Source of the DNA: an uncultured Prevotellaceae bacterium
GTDB lineage: Bacteria; Bacteroidota; Bacteroidia; Bacteroidales; Bacteroidaceae
DNA length: 15,533 bases
Assembly: GCA_937877605.1 (NCBI GenBank)
Contig: CALFJA010000117.1
Location: forward strand, 1-15,533
Reading direction: 5' to 3'
The translations under genes and the position numbers were made by a program. This document shows, in pieces, positions 1-5,972 of this stretch. Below the pieces are notes generated by a model. It was not told the DNA's origin. It was given only the letters and a program-made list of their open reading frames with translations, and did not search any database. Position 1 is the stretch's first letter, and each line of letters starts with the position of its first letter.

Positions 1-1
1 C

Positions 2-898
2 CCTTCGACGGCGATAGGCATCAACCTGCCCAACAACAACTGGATTCGCGCCACCTACGGATCGAAGAGCATTTCCATAGCCAACATCTCGCAGGCCTAT
101 GCCGCAGCACGGAAGGGAAGCGGTTTCTACGAGGAGTTCATTCCCGACGCAGCCACGCGCGAACTGGTGCTCCGCTACGGTGAGCAGACCGACCTGCTCC
201 ACACCGACCTTCACGAGTGTCTCGGCCATGGCAGCGGCAGGCTCATGCCCGGTGTCAGCCCGACGGCCCTGAAAGTCTATGCCGATGTGGTGGAGGAAGC
301 GCGTGCCGACCTTTATGCGCTCTACTTCATGGCCGACGACTACCTGTTGCGGATAGGGCTGCTCCCCAACGGCGACGCCTATAAGGCGCAATATTACACC
401 TACCTGCTCAACGGTGCCATGACACAACTGACGCGCATTGAGCCCCACCACACCATTGAGGAGGCACACATGCGAGCCAGGGCCGTGATTGCACGATGGG
501 TGCTCGACCAGTATCCCCAAGCTGCCGCTTTGGTAAAAGCAGACGGGCAGACACAGCTGCAAGTGAAAGACTATGCGATGCTTCGCGAAGCCTTTGGCAA
601 CCTGCTGGCAGAGATTCAGCGCATCAAGAGCGAAGGCCTGTTCGATGAAGCCCGCAAACTGGTGGAGAAGTACGGAGTGACGGTACCTGAACAACTGCAT
701 GGAGAAGTGCTCCGCCGCTATGCCAGTTTGCATATCCAACCATATACAGGCTTCCTTAATCCCCATTTGCATCTGCAACTGGGCAAAGACGGGCGCCCCC
801 AAGATGTATATGCCACCTATGACGAGACTTTCGCACAGCAAATGCTGCGCTATTCCAAACAATACGCATTTCTGAAACCGACATGCCCGACCACCTGA
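2..898 (+). CDS. Dipeptidyl peptidase III (M49 zinc peptidase), 3' part
   Basis: The frame is open from the left edge and gives 298 residues, the C-terminal part of an M49 metallopeptidase; the N-terminal part lies outside the window. The zinc motif is visible as HECLGH (fragment residues 71-76), the HExxGH form that distinguishes M49 from ordinary HExxH peptidases. The second metal-ligand/catalytic segment follows about 20 residues later as VVEEARADLYAL. Bacteroides members of the family carry the same HECLGH variant and are about 650-700 residues long, so more than half is probably missing. The family removes dipeptides from the N terminus of short peptides. No signal peptide can be judged because the start is absent. 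The stop codon lies 16 bases inside the next gene, so the two are probably co-transcribed. Confident in family; substrate unknown. Confidence 0.93.
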   Translation, partial: PSTAIGINLPNNNWIRATYGSKSISIANISQAYAAARKGSGFYEEFIPDAATRELVLRYGEQTDLLHTDLHECLGHGSGRLMPGVSPTALKVYADVVEEARADLYALYFMADDYLLRIGLLPNGDAYKAQYYTYLLNGAMTQLTRIEPHHTIEEAHMRARAVIARWVLDQYPQAAALVKADGQTQLQVKDYAMLREAFGNLLAEIQRIKSEGLFDEARKLVEKYGVTVPEQLHGEVLRRYASLHIQPYTGFLNPHLHLQLGKDGRPQDVYATYDETFAQQMLRYSKQYAFLKPTCPTT

Positions 899-1449
899 CG
901 CAACATCTCCAACATGCCCACAGCCTTTTCCGTCAACACATGAACGGTGTGGGTGCTGCCTCCATGCGGCGGAAGGGGCTTTCCTACCGTATTTCCTACG
1001 GAATTCCCCTGTACGAATTGCAGTCCATTGCCCGTGGGTTTCCCACCAATGAGGCACTGGCACTTGCTCTGCTGGCTGAAGACATCCGCGAGAGCAAGTT
1101 GCTGGCCATGCTGCTCATGCCCAAGGATGCATTCACAGAAGAGATGATTGACCGGTGGCTGGACGCTTGCCGCACTACAGAACTTGTCGAACATCTCTCG
1201 AAACTCCTGCTGCAGTATATTCCCAACGCTGCGGAATGGGCTGAGAAGGCAATGACATCGGACGAGCGCTTGCGGAGTCTCGCCGGTATACAGGCAATGT
1301 CAGCCTTCCTTGTACGGCATCCTTCATGGAGATCAGACTATCTTCGCCAGCAGGTGGAGCAACTTACAGCGCAATATGCGACTTCCGGTGACGACATTCT
1401 GCACCATGCTGCGATGAACCTCCTCAGTAGATTGACCGACATTGAATAA
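883..1449 (+). CDS. AlkD-like HEAT-repeat DNA alkylation repair protein
   Basis: A protein of 188 residues, almost wholly helical by eye. The segment with KGLSYRISYGIPLYELQSIAR (residues about 31-51) followed by helices such as ALALLAEDIRESKLLAMLL resembles the start of AlkD/AlkC-type DNA alkylation repair proteins, where HEAT-like helix pairs wrap around DNA. It is shorter than characterised AlkD proteins (about 230 residues), so catalytic activity as an alkylpurine glycosylase should not be assumed. Paired helices continue through residues 85-185 (EEMIDRWLDAC, SLAGIQAMSAFLV, DDILHHAAMNLLSRL). The ATG start overlaps the end of the dipeptidyl peptidase gene by 16 bases, suggesting translational coupling. 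No signal peptide or membrane segment is present, so it is cytoplasmic. The family call is by sequence resemblance only; a generic HEAT-repeat protein is the alternative. Confidence 0.62.
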   Translation: MPDHLTQHLQHAHSLFRQHMNGVGAASMRRKGLSYRISYGIPLYELQSIARGFPTNEALALALLAEDIRESKLLAMLLMPKDAFTEEMIDRWLDACRTTELVEHLSKLLLQYIPNAAEWAEKAMTSDERLRSLAGIQAMSAFLVRHPSWRSDYLRQQVEQLTAQYATSGDDILHHAAMNLLSRLTDIE

Positions 1450-1514
1450 CATGAAAGTGGCGGGAAAACGGATAAAAGTTTTAGCAGACCTGCAGATTTT
1501 TGCAATCTTATTTG

Positions 1515-1522
1515 TATTTTTG
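1515..1522 (+). promoter_or_regulatory. Putative hisS promoter -7 box
   Basis: TATTTTTG fits the Bacteroidetes -7 consensus TAnnTTTG and lies 32 bases before the hisS ATG at 1555. No TTTG sits at the ideal 19-base distance upstream. One at 1499-1502 is only 12 bases away, so the -33 element is weak or absent. The location in the only non-coding gap before hisS supports the call. Confidence 0.5.
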
Positions 1523-1554
1523 CAGAAATTAAATGATAACGATTGATAAACAGA

Positions 1555-2925
1555 ATGGCATATAAGGCAAGTATCCCCAAGGGAACCAGAGACTTTTCGC
1601 CGGAGGAGATGGCACGAAGGAACTATGTATTCGACACAATAAGGCAAGTGTATCACTTGCATGGCTTCATGCAGATAGAAACACCGGCCATGGAAACCCT
1701 CCAGACACTGATGGGGAAGTATGGAGAGGAAGGAGACAAACTCCTGTTCAAGGTGCTGAACTCGGGTGACTTTCTCTCAAAGGTGGATGAGGACACCTAC
1801 GCCCAGCGCAATTCAGTACGGTTGACGAACAAGATATGTGAACGTGGACTGCGCTACGACCTTACCGTTCCCTTTGCACGCTATGTCGTGATGCACAGGG
1901 AAGAACTCCAACTACCTTTCAAGCGTTTCCAAATACAACCCGTCTGGCGAGCCGACCGGCCACAAAAAGGAAGATACAGAGAGTTCTATCAATGCGATGC
2001 CGATGTGGTAGGTTCCGGCTCGTTACTTAATGAACTGGAACTGCTGCAGATGATTGACGAGGTTTTTTCCCGTTTGCAGATACCTGTACAGATAAAGATA
2101 AATAACCGTAAGCTGCTGGCAGGCATGGCGGAGGTGCTGGGAGAGAAGGATAAACTGACTGCCATGACCGTTGCCATGGACAAACTCGACAAGATTGGTC
2201 CTGATGCAGTGGTAGAGGAGCTGGCAAAGGCAGGTTTCCCAGAAGAGGCGATTGAACGCTTGCTGCCGATAATCAACATCGAAGGCGATAACCGCTCGAA
2301 GATGAAAGAAATGTCAGCATGGATGGCTTCCTCCGCGATTGGCACCAAGGGAGTGGAAGAGATGACTTGTTTGCTTGACCTGGCTGAGCGCATTGAACTG
2401 ACAAACGAAATTCAACTTGACTTGTCCTTGGCCCGTGGCCTGAACTACTACACCGGTGCCATTTTTGAAGTGAAGGCAATGAATGTAGAAATGGGAAGCA
2501 TTGCCGGTGGCGGTCGCTACGACGACCTGACGGGAATCTTTGGCATGCCAGGTCTCAGCGGTGTCGGCATTTCCTTCGGCGCCGACCGGATTTGCGATGT
2601 CTTGCAGATGCTGAACCTCTATCCGTCAGAAATAGCGCACACCACCGATGTCCTCTTTGTCAACTTCGGCGAGAAAGAACTGGCCTATCTTCTCCCTGTA
2701 AGCGTTGAATTGCGCCGGCAGGGCATCAGCACAGAGATTTATCCCGATGCCGTGAAGATGAAGAAACAAATGGCATACGCCAATGCCAACCATGTTCCTT
2801 TCGTGGTGATTGCCGGCGAGGAGGAAATGAACGCCCATCAGCTCACCGTCAAGAACATGACCACAGGCGAACAAGTGAAAATTGAAAAGGACAAAATCCT
2901 TCTTACAATAACCAATAGACAATAG
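1555..2925 (+). CDS. hisS: Histidyl-tRNA synthetase
   Basis: A class II synthetase of 456 residues that charges tRNA-His in the cytoplasm. Visible motifs in order are the N-terminal IPKGTRDFSPEEM segment, class II motif 2 (RFQIQPVWRADRPQKGRYREF, residues 124-144), the histidine-binding RGLNYYTG (294-301), the GGGRYDDL segment (318-325) and motif 3 GVGISFGADRI (336-346) with its conserved arginine. A C-terminal anticodon-binding domain occupies about residues 364-455. Length agrees with Bacteroides HisRS. The frame can be opened at a TTG at 1543, but the ATG at 1555 gives the usual MAxKxSIPKGTRDFSP start and is preferred. The last six residues, TITNRQ, and the stop are encoded inside a 7-bp tandem repeat that fills the gap to the rubrerythrin gene, so the extreme C terminus is probably not under strong constraint. 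Confidence 0.97.
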   Translation: MAYKASIPKGTRDFSPEEMARRNYVFDTIRQVYHLHGFMQIETPAMETLQTLMGKYGEEGDKLLFKVLNSGDFLSKVDEDTYAQRNSVRLTNKICERGLRYDLTVPFARYVVMHREELQLPFKRFQIQPVWRADRPQKGRYREFYQCDADVVGSGSLLNELELLQMIDEVFSRLQIPVQIKINNRKLLAGMAEVLGEKDKLTAMTVAMDKLDKIGPDAVVEELAKAGFPEEAIERLLPIINIEGDNRSKMKEMSAWMASSAIGTKGVEEMTCLLDLAERIELTNEIQLDLSLARGLNYYTGAIFEVKAMNVEMGSIAGGGRYDDLTGIFGMPGLSGVGISFGADRICDVLQMLNLYPSEIAHTTDVLFVNFGEKELAYLLPVSVELRRQGISTEIYPDAVKMKKQMAYANANHVPFVVIAGEEEMNAHQLTVKNMTTGEQVKIEKDKILLTITNRQ

Positions 2926-2979
2926 CCAATAACCATTGAACATTAAACAAATACCAACAAACACAGAACAAAACACATT
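2906..2979 (+). repeat. Degenerate 7-bp tandem repeat spanning hisS stop and spacer
   Basis: Eleven consecutive units begin with CA every seven bases: CAATAAC, CAATAGA, CAATAGC, CAATAAC, CATTGAA, CATTAAA, CAAATAC, CAACAAA, CACAGAA, CAAAACA and a partial CATT abutting the rubrerythrin ATG. The first four are nearly identical and later units decay. The hisS stop codon (2923-2925) is in the third unit. The spacer is purine/A-rich with little G and contains no TAnnTTTG box, so rubrerythrin may be read from the hisS promoter or from a promoter not recognisable by eye. Confidence 0.75.
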
Positions 2980-3540
2980 ATGAAGAAAAAGTTTATTTGC
3001 ACCGTTTGTGGATATATCCATGAAGGTACCGAGCCCCCTGCATTTTGTCCAGTATGCAAACAACCCGCCAGCAAGTTCAAAGAACTGGAGACTGCCGCTG
3101 GAGAACCAACCTTCGCAACTGCTCATGTGCTGGGTGCAGCCCGTAAGGAAGGCGCGGACGAAGAGATGATTAAGGATTTGAAAGCCCACTTCGACGCTGA
3201 ATGCGGTGAGGTTGGCATGTATCTTGCCATGAGCCGTCAGGCAGACCGTGAGGGCTATCCCGAGATAGCCGAGGCATTCAAGCGCTATGCGTTCGAAGAA
3301 GCCGAGCATGCGAGCAAGTTTGCCGAACTGCTGGGTGATGTCCTGAAAGACACGAAGAGCAACCTTGAGGCACGCATTGAGGCTGAGCGCGGTGCATGCG
3401 AGGACAAGTTCCGCATTGCCAAGAATGCAAAGGCTGCCGGAATGGATGCCACCCACGACACCGTACATGAAATGGCCAAGGACGAAGCCCGCCACTGTGC
3501 AGGATTCATGGGACTCCTGAAACATTATTTCGGAGAATAA
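2980..3540 (+). CDS. Rubrerythrin, N-terminal rubredoxin type (peroxide reductase)
   Basis: A protein of 186 residues with reversed domain order compared with classical rubrerythrin. A rubredoxin-like FeS4 domain comes first, with cysteines C7, C10, C23 and C26 in ICTVCGYIHEG and FCPVCK. A ferritin-like four-helix diiron domain follows from about residue 60. Candidate diiron ligands include E74 in DAECGEVGMY, E107 and H110 in FEEAEH, and E169 and H172 in KDEARH, with further glutamates in the helix at 128-141. Rubrerythrins reduce hydrogen peroxide to water with NAD(P)H-derived electrons and protect anaerobes against oxygen. That fits an organism that also carries a Bat operon, although the two are not adjacent. 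The gene starts 54 bases after hisS and ends 17 bases before a strong terminator. Cytoplasmic, with no signal peptide. Confidence 0.94.
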   Translation: MKKKFICTVCGYIHEGTEPPAFCPVCKQPASKFKELETAAGEPTFATAHVLGAARKEGADEEMIKDLKAHFDAECGEVGMYLAMSRQADREGYPEIAEAFKRYAFEEAEHASKFAELLGDVLKDTKSNLEARIEAERGACEDKFRIAKNAKAAGMDATHDTVHEMAKDEARHCAGFMGLLKHYFGE

Positions 3541-3557
3541 TCTCCATATTATAAAAT

Positions 3558-3595
3558 AAAAAGCAGGCACAACCCATCAGTTGTGCCTGCTTTTT
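3558..3595. terminator. Bidirectional intrinsic terminator
   Basis: A perfect 16-bp stem (AAAAAGCAGGCACAAC paired with its complement) closes a six-base loop CCATCA. The A-run on one side and T-run on the other make it a rho-independent terminator in both directions. It lies between the + strand rubrerythrin (stop 3540) and the - strand DUF5103 gene (stop at 3623), so it can end both converging units. Confidence 0.93.
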
Positions 3596-3622
3596 ATTTC
3601 CTATACGAACAAATCCCTTTCT

Positions 3623-4864
3623 CTATCTAGTGAAGACTTGTTGTGTGCCAACCAGTCGATCGGTGCGGTCGCCTATGCGCCGATAGTAGACAAGTGCCTG
3701 ATAGCCGTTTTCCGTCTGGTAGAAATTTCCCTCGGTGGGGAAGGGCTCACACTGGGAACCGGCGGGATTCCAGAGATAGTGGTAGGAGTAGTATCCCTGT
3801 TTGAGGAGCACCACTTTCTCGTAAGCCATCGTCTCTGTATTGTAGTCCATGCAATAGATGGGGAGCAAGCGGTCGGCCGTCCAGGTTCCGTTCAGATAGA
3901 CTTTCCCGTCGAGTAATGGCGACGGCAGCTGGAAATGGACATAGACATAGTCCGACCAAGTGTTGTTTTCAATATTGTCGCTGTTGCGAATGTAGAAAGC
4001 GCCGTTTGCATCTTCGTCGTATATATAGCTGTAGCGTGGCTGGTCGGCCCAGACAAAGGCATGGTAGTATTTGCCGTCCCACTGTATGGATTCCAGCCCC
4101 ATGGTGGTGTGATCCACATCGAGTACCTCGAATTTATGATATTCGTTTCCGCCGTCGAAGATATATTCGGGTGTATGTTCCCATCGGAGTCCGTCGTTCA
4201 TGATATACTGTGGGCGGGCGTTCCATACGGCAGTCGACCAGCGGTTGTTCTGCATCAGCACCGTGGTGAGTTCCCTTTCCGGATTGGATATGGTCAAAGG
4301 CCCGTAACTGACAGCCATTGCCACCTGCTGGTGTCTTCCACGAATGTCTCTGTCGGTATTCGCCGTCACCTCCAGCTGTATTCCCATGATGGGCTCCACC
4401 ACCATGAAGCAGGCCTGCGCCACCAGCCGGTTGTCGGCGTTCTCATCGTAAATCTGAACCCTGTAGTTGCCACTCATCTTCAATCGGCACTTGCTGTTAG
4501 GCAGCGTCAGCGAGTAGTGCGTATAGAGGAAGGTGGTGTTGACCGACTCTGCGATGTCGTCTATGGTGTTACCCTCGGCAAAGCCGTCGACAAAGTCCGA
4601 ACTGAACAGTTGTGCCGAGGTTTGCCAGTTGGCATCGCAGTGTTCCACCGAATAGACATAGCGATGATACTCGTGGGTCATGTCGTCGAAGTCGATGTGT
4701 ATCTGCTCAAAGCCGTTCAATTTAATTATCGGCAGGTCCATCCAACGGTCGCCGGCGACGACCTGGAGAGAACGGATGTCTTCGCTGAGCGTCCTTTGGT
4801 ATTGCGCCATGCTGCTTGCTATTGACAAAACCAGGCAGATCAATGTGTACAAGGTCCTTTTCAT
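3623..4864 (-). CDS. DUF5103 / type IX secretion plug-like protein
   Basis: From Met at 4864 the product has 413 residues with a clear signal peptide, MKRTLYTLICLVLSIASSMA followed by Q, so it is exported. An ATG at 4885 adds seven residues (MNNHSQN) before the charged MKR and is less natural; it would overlap rlmH by eight bases. The mature part is beta-rich with many aromatic residues (YHRYVYSVEHCDANW, YSYIYDEDANGAFYIRN, SYHYLWNPAGSQCEPFPTEG). This pattern matches the Bacteroidetes family DUF5103, whose Flavobacterium member was described as the Plug protein closing the periplasmic side of the SprA translocon of the type IX secretion system. Length is typical. The family assignment is from memory of its conserved features. 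The plug role here is inferred from the family, and no other secretion gene is in the window. Last gene of the - strand cluster; it ends before the 3558-3595 terminator. Confidence 0.78.
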   Translation of the reverse strand: MKRTLYTLICLVLSIASSMAQYQRTLSEDIRSLQVVAGDRWMDLPIIKLNGFEQIHIDFDDMTHEYHRYVYSVEHCDANWQTSAQLFSSDFVDGFAEGNTIDDIAESVNTTFLYTHYSLTLPNSKCRLKMSGNYRVQIYDENADNRLVAQACFMVVEPIMGIQLEVTANTDRDIRGRHQQVAMAVSYGPLTISNPERELTTVLMQNNRWSTAVWNARPQYIMNDGLRWEHTPEYIFDGGNEYHKFEVLDVDHTTMGLESIQWDGKYYHAFVWADQPRYSYIYDEDANGAFYIRNSDNIENNTWSDYVYVHFQLPSPLLDGKVYLNGTWTADRLLPIYCMDYNTETMAYEKVVLLKQGYYSYHYLWNPAGSQCEPFPTEGNFYQTENGYQALVYYRRIGDRTDRLVGTQQVFTR

Positions 4865-4877
4865 GTTCTGGGAGTGA

Positions 4878-5348
4878 TTATTCATGGTGATAAGGTTCTC
4901 CTTTCAGAATCGTACAGGCGCGGTAGAGTTGCTCAAGAAAAAGCAAGCGTATCATCTGGTGGGAGAAAGTCAGCCGCGAAATACTAAGCAGTTCGTCGGC
5001 ACGGTCTTTCATCCTTCGCGAGAACCCAAAGGGACCGCCTACTACAAAAACGAGGTTCCGGTTTCTTGCCAGTCTTTTGTTCAGCCAGTCAGCCAGTTCC
5101 ACGCTACGAAACTCCTTGCCGTGTTCGTCGAGCAGCACCACATGGTCGGTGGGAGCGATGTGCTTGAGCGTAAGGTCAGCCTCCTTTTCCATCTGGACCG
5201 ACGGCGTCAACCCTTTCACGCTCTTTACCTCAGGCAGCACAATCGTTTCAATCGGCAAGTAGTGGCGGAGTCGGGAGAGATATTCCTCCACACCTTCGCG
5301 GACAAAGCCTACCGTTGTCCTACCGTTTAATATAAATGTCGTTTTCAT
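4878..5348 (-). CDS. rlmH: 23S rRNA pseudouridine-1915 N3-methyltransferase
   Basis: A SPOUT-class methyltransferase of 156 residues, the normal RlmH length. It methylates N3 of pseudouridine 1915 in helix 69 of 23S rRNA on assembled 70S ribosomes, using S-adenosylmethionine. Visible features are the strand VVLLDEHGKEFRSVELADWL (residues 70-89), the SAM-binding knot VFVVGGPFGFS (100-110) and the C-terminal block SRLTFSHQMIRLLFLEQLYRA (124-144) ending in GEPYHHE, with the family's conserved PYH. The frame could open at 5417, but the ATG at 5348 gives the canonical start (MKTTFILNG), and the upstream extension has no resemblance to RlmH. This start lies 29 bases inside the end of the DUF4491 gene, and the stop abuts or overlaps the next gene, so expression is probably coupled. 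Confidence 0.96.
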   Translation of the reverse strand: MKTTFILNGRTTVGFVREGVEEYLSRLRHYLPIETIVLPEVKSVKGLTPSVQMEKEADLTLKHIAPTDHVVLLDEHGKEFRSVELADWLNKRLARNRNLVFVVGGPFGFSRRMKDRADELLSISRLTFSHQMIRLLFLEQLYRACTILKGEPYHHE

Positions 5349-5703
5349 GATTGCTGTGCTTGATGTGTGGAATGGGACAAACGCTGTCATCCTTGCCCAA
5401 TGGCTTGTATTCATCACGGCGCTTGCTGTTCATCGGGAACCACCCCTTTTCAACGCGCTTCTTTTGTGCAAAGAGTTCGCCTATTCCCCAAAGGAACGAT
5501 GCGCCGAGCACGCCCAGCAGCGCCGAGCAAATCAGATTGGAGATGAGCAGCGACCCAGTAATGCATGCCAGTCCCAGGAGGAGGAATATCCACCATGGAC
5601 GAGTGCCGAAATGGTATTCAGCCTTAATCACAATAGGATGGAAGATTCCTATTGTAAGGAAAGTGGCGACGGCCAGCAACAGGCCTGAGAAGTAAATATG
5701 CAT
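5320..5703 (-). CDS. DUF4491 family membrane protein
   Basis: A protein of 127 residues with three likely membrane helices (about 4-22, 37-53 and 56-74). It has the conserved blocks GIFHPIVIKAEYHFGTRPWW (residues 19-38) and LWGIGELFAQKKRVEKGWFP (71-90), followed by MNSKRRDEY. These match the small Bacteroidetes family DUF4491, whose function is unknown. Members usually end near RRDEY. Here about 27 extra, weakly conserved-looking residues run on into the rlmH start region, ending 29 bases after the rlmH ATG. The tail is probably a by-product of the overlap. First gene of the - strand cluster DUF4491-rlmH-DUF5103, with a recognisable promoter 25 bases upstream. Family confident, function not known. 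Confidence 0.85.
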   Translation of the reverse strand: MHIYFSGLLLAVATFLTIGIFHPIVIKAEYHFGTRPWWIFLLLGLACITGSLLISNLICSALLGVLGASFLWGIGELFAQKKRVEKGWFPMNSKRRDEYKPLGKDDSVCPIPHIKHSNHENDIYIKR

Positions 5704-5727
5704 GGTTTAAGATTAATTCCTACTGCA

Positions 5728-5758
5728 CAAAGATACGATTAAGCGAGCGAAAAGCAAA
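5728..5758 (-). promoter_or_regulatory. Promoter for the DUF4491-rlmH-DUF5103 cluster
   Basis: Read on the - strand, TTTG (5758-5755) is followed after exactly 19 bases by TATCTTTG (5735-5728). This is the Bacteroidetes primary-sigma pattern TTTG-N19-TAnnTTTG, with both boxes present at the usual spacing. The DUF4491 ATG is 24 bases further downstream at 5703. It is the best-formed promoter in the window and lies in one arm of the palindromic repeat described separately. Confidence 0.72.
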
Positions 5759-5871
5759 ATAAAAGTTTTGTTTTTCCGAGTGTGAGTATCTTCAACGCCA
5801 GTTAAAGATACGATTAAACACTCGGCATAAAAGTTTTGTTTTTCCGAGTGTGAGTATCTTCAACGCCAGTT
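5729..5871. repeat. Two tandem palindromic intergenic repeats
   Basis: Two units (5729-5803 and 5804-5871) share a 5' block AAAGATACGATTAA and a 48-base identical 3' block (5759-5806 and 5827-5874). Each unit is an imperfect palindrome: AAGATAC at the left end pairs with GTATCTT near the right end. In the second unit an inner 8-bp stem also forms (ACACTCGG 5818-5825 with CCGAGTGT 5844-5851). In the first unit the corresponding left arm reads GCGAGCGAAAAGCAAA and pairs less well. One arm of the first unit is the DUF4491 promoter. The element lies between divergent transcription units. It has no reading frame and no flanking target duplication that I can see. Confidence 0.85.
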
Positions 5872-5930
5872 AAAATTACACTTTCTTTCAAAAAAAAACA
5901 GTGAAACACTTTTTTTAAGGCAACTTTTAC

Positions 5931-5938
5931 TAATTTTG
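5931..5938 (+). promoter_or_regulatory. Putative promoter -7 box for the phosphohexomutase gene
   Basis: TAATTTTG matches TAnnTTTG and lies 34 bases before the ATG at 5973. The expected -33 position (about 5908-5911) is in a T-rich tract without an exact TTTG. Just upstream, AGTG-AAA-CACT followed by seven T's, preceded by a run of A's, forms a small imperfect palindrome (about 5891-5917). Confidence 0.55.
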
Positions 5939-5972
5939 TAGCATTATAAACCATTCTTTAACTTTCAAACCT

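Noticed and set aside
2626..3570. Long - strand frame of 314 codons opposite hisS and rubrerythrin
   Set aside because: It is antisense to two well-recognised genes, spans the gap and part of the terminator, and shows no family resemblance.
3935..4825. + strand frame of 296 codons opposite the DUF5103 gene
   Set aside because: The - strand frame has a signal peptide and a family match; this one has neither.
5349..5417. Upstream extension of rlmH
   Set aside because: The added 23 residues do not resemble RlmH and lie wholly in the DUF4491 coding region; the ATG at 5348 gives the standard start and length.
5759..5874. Possible CRISPR-like repeat pair
   Set aside because: There are only two copies. 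The 20-base segment between the 48-base blocks is mostly part of the repeat unit itself, and no cas genes are present.
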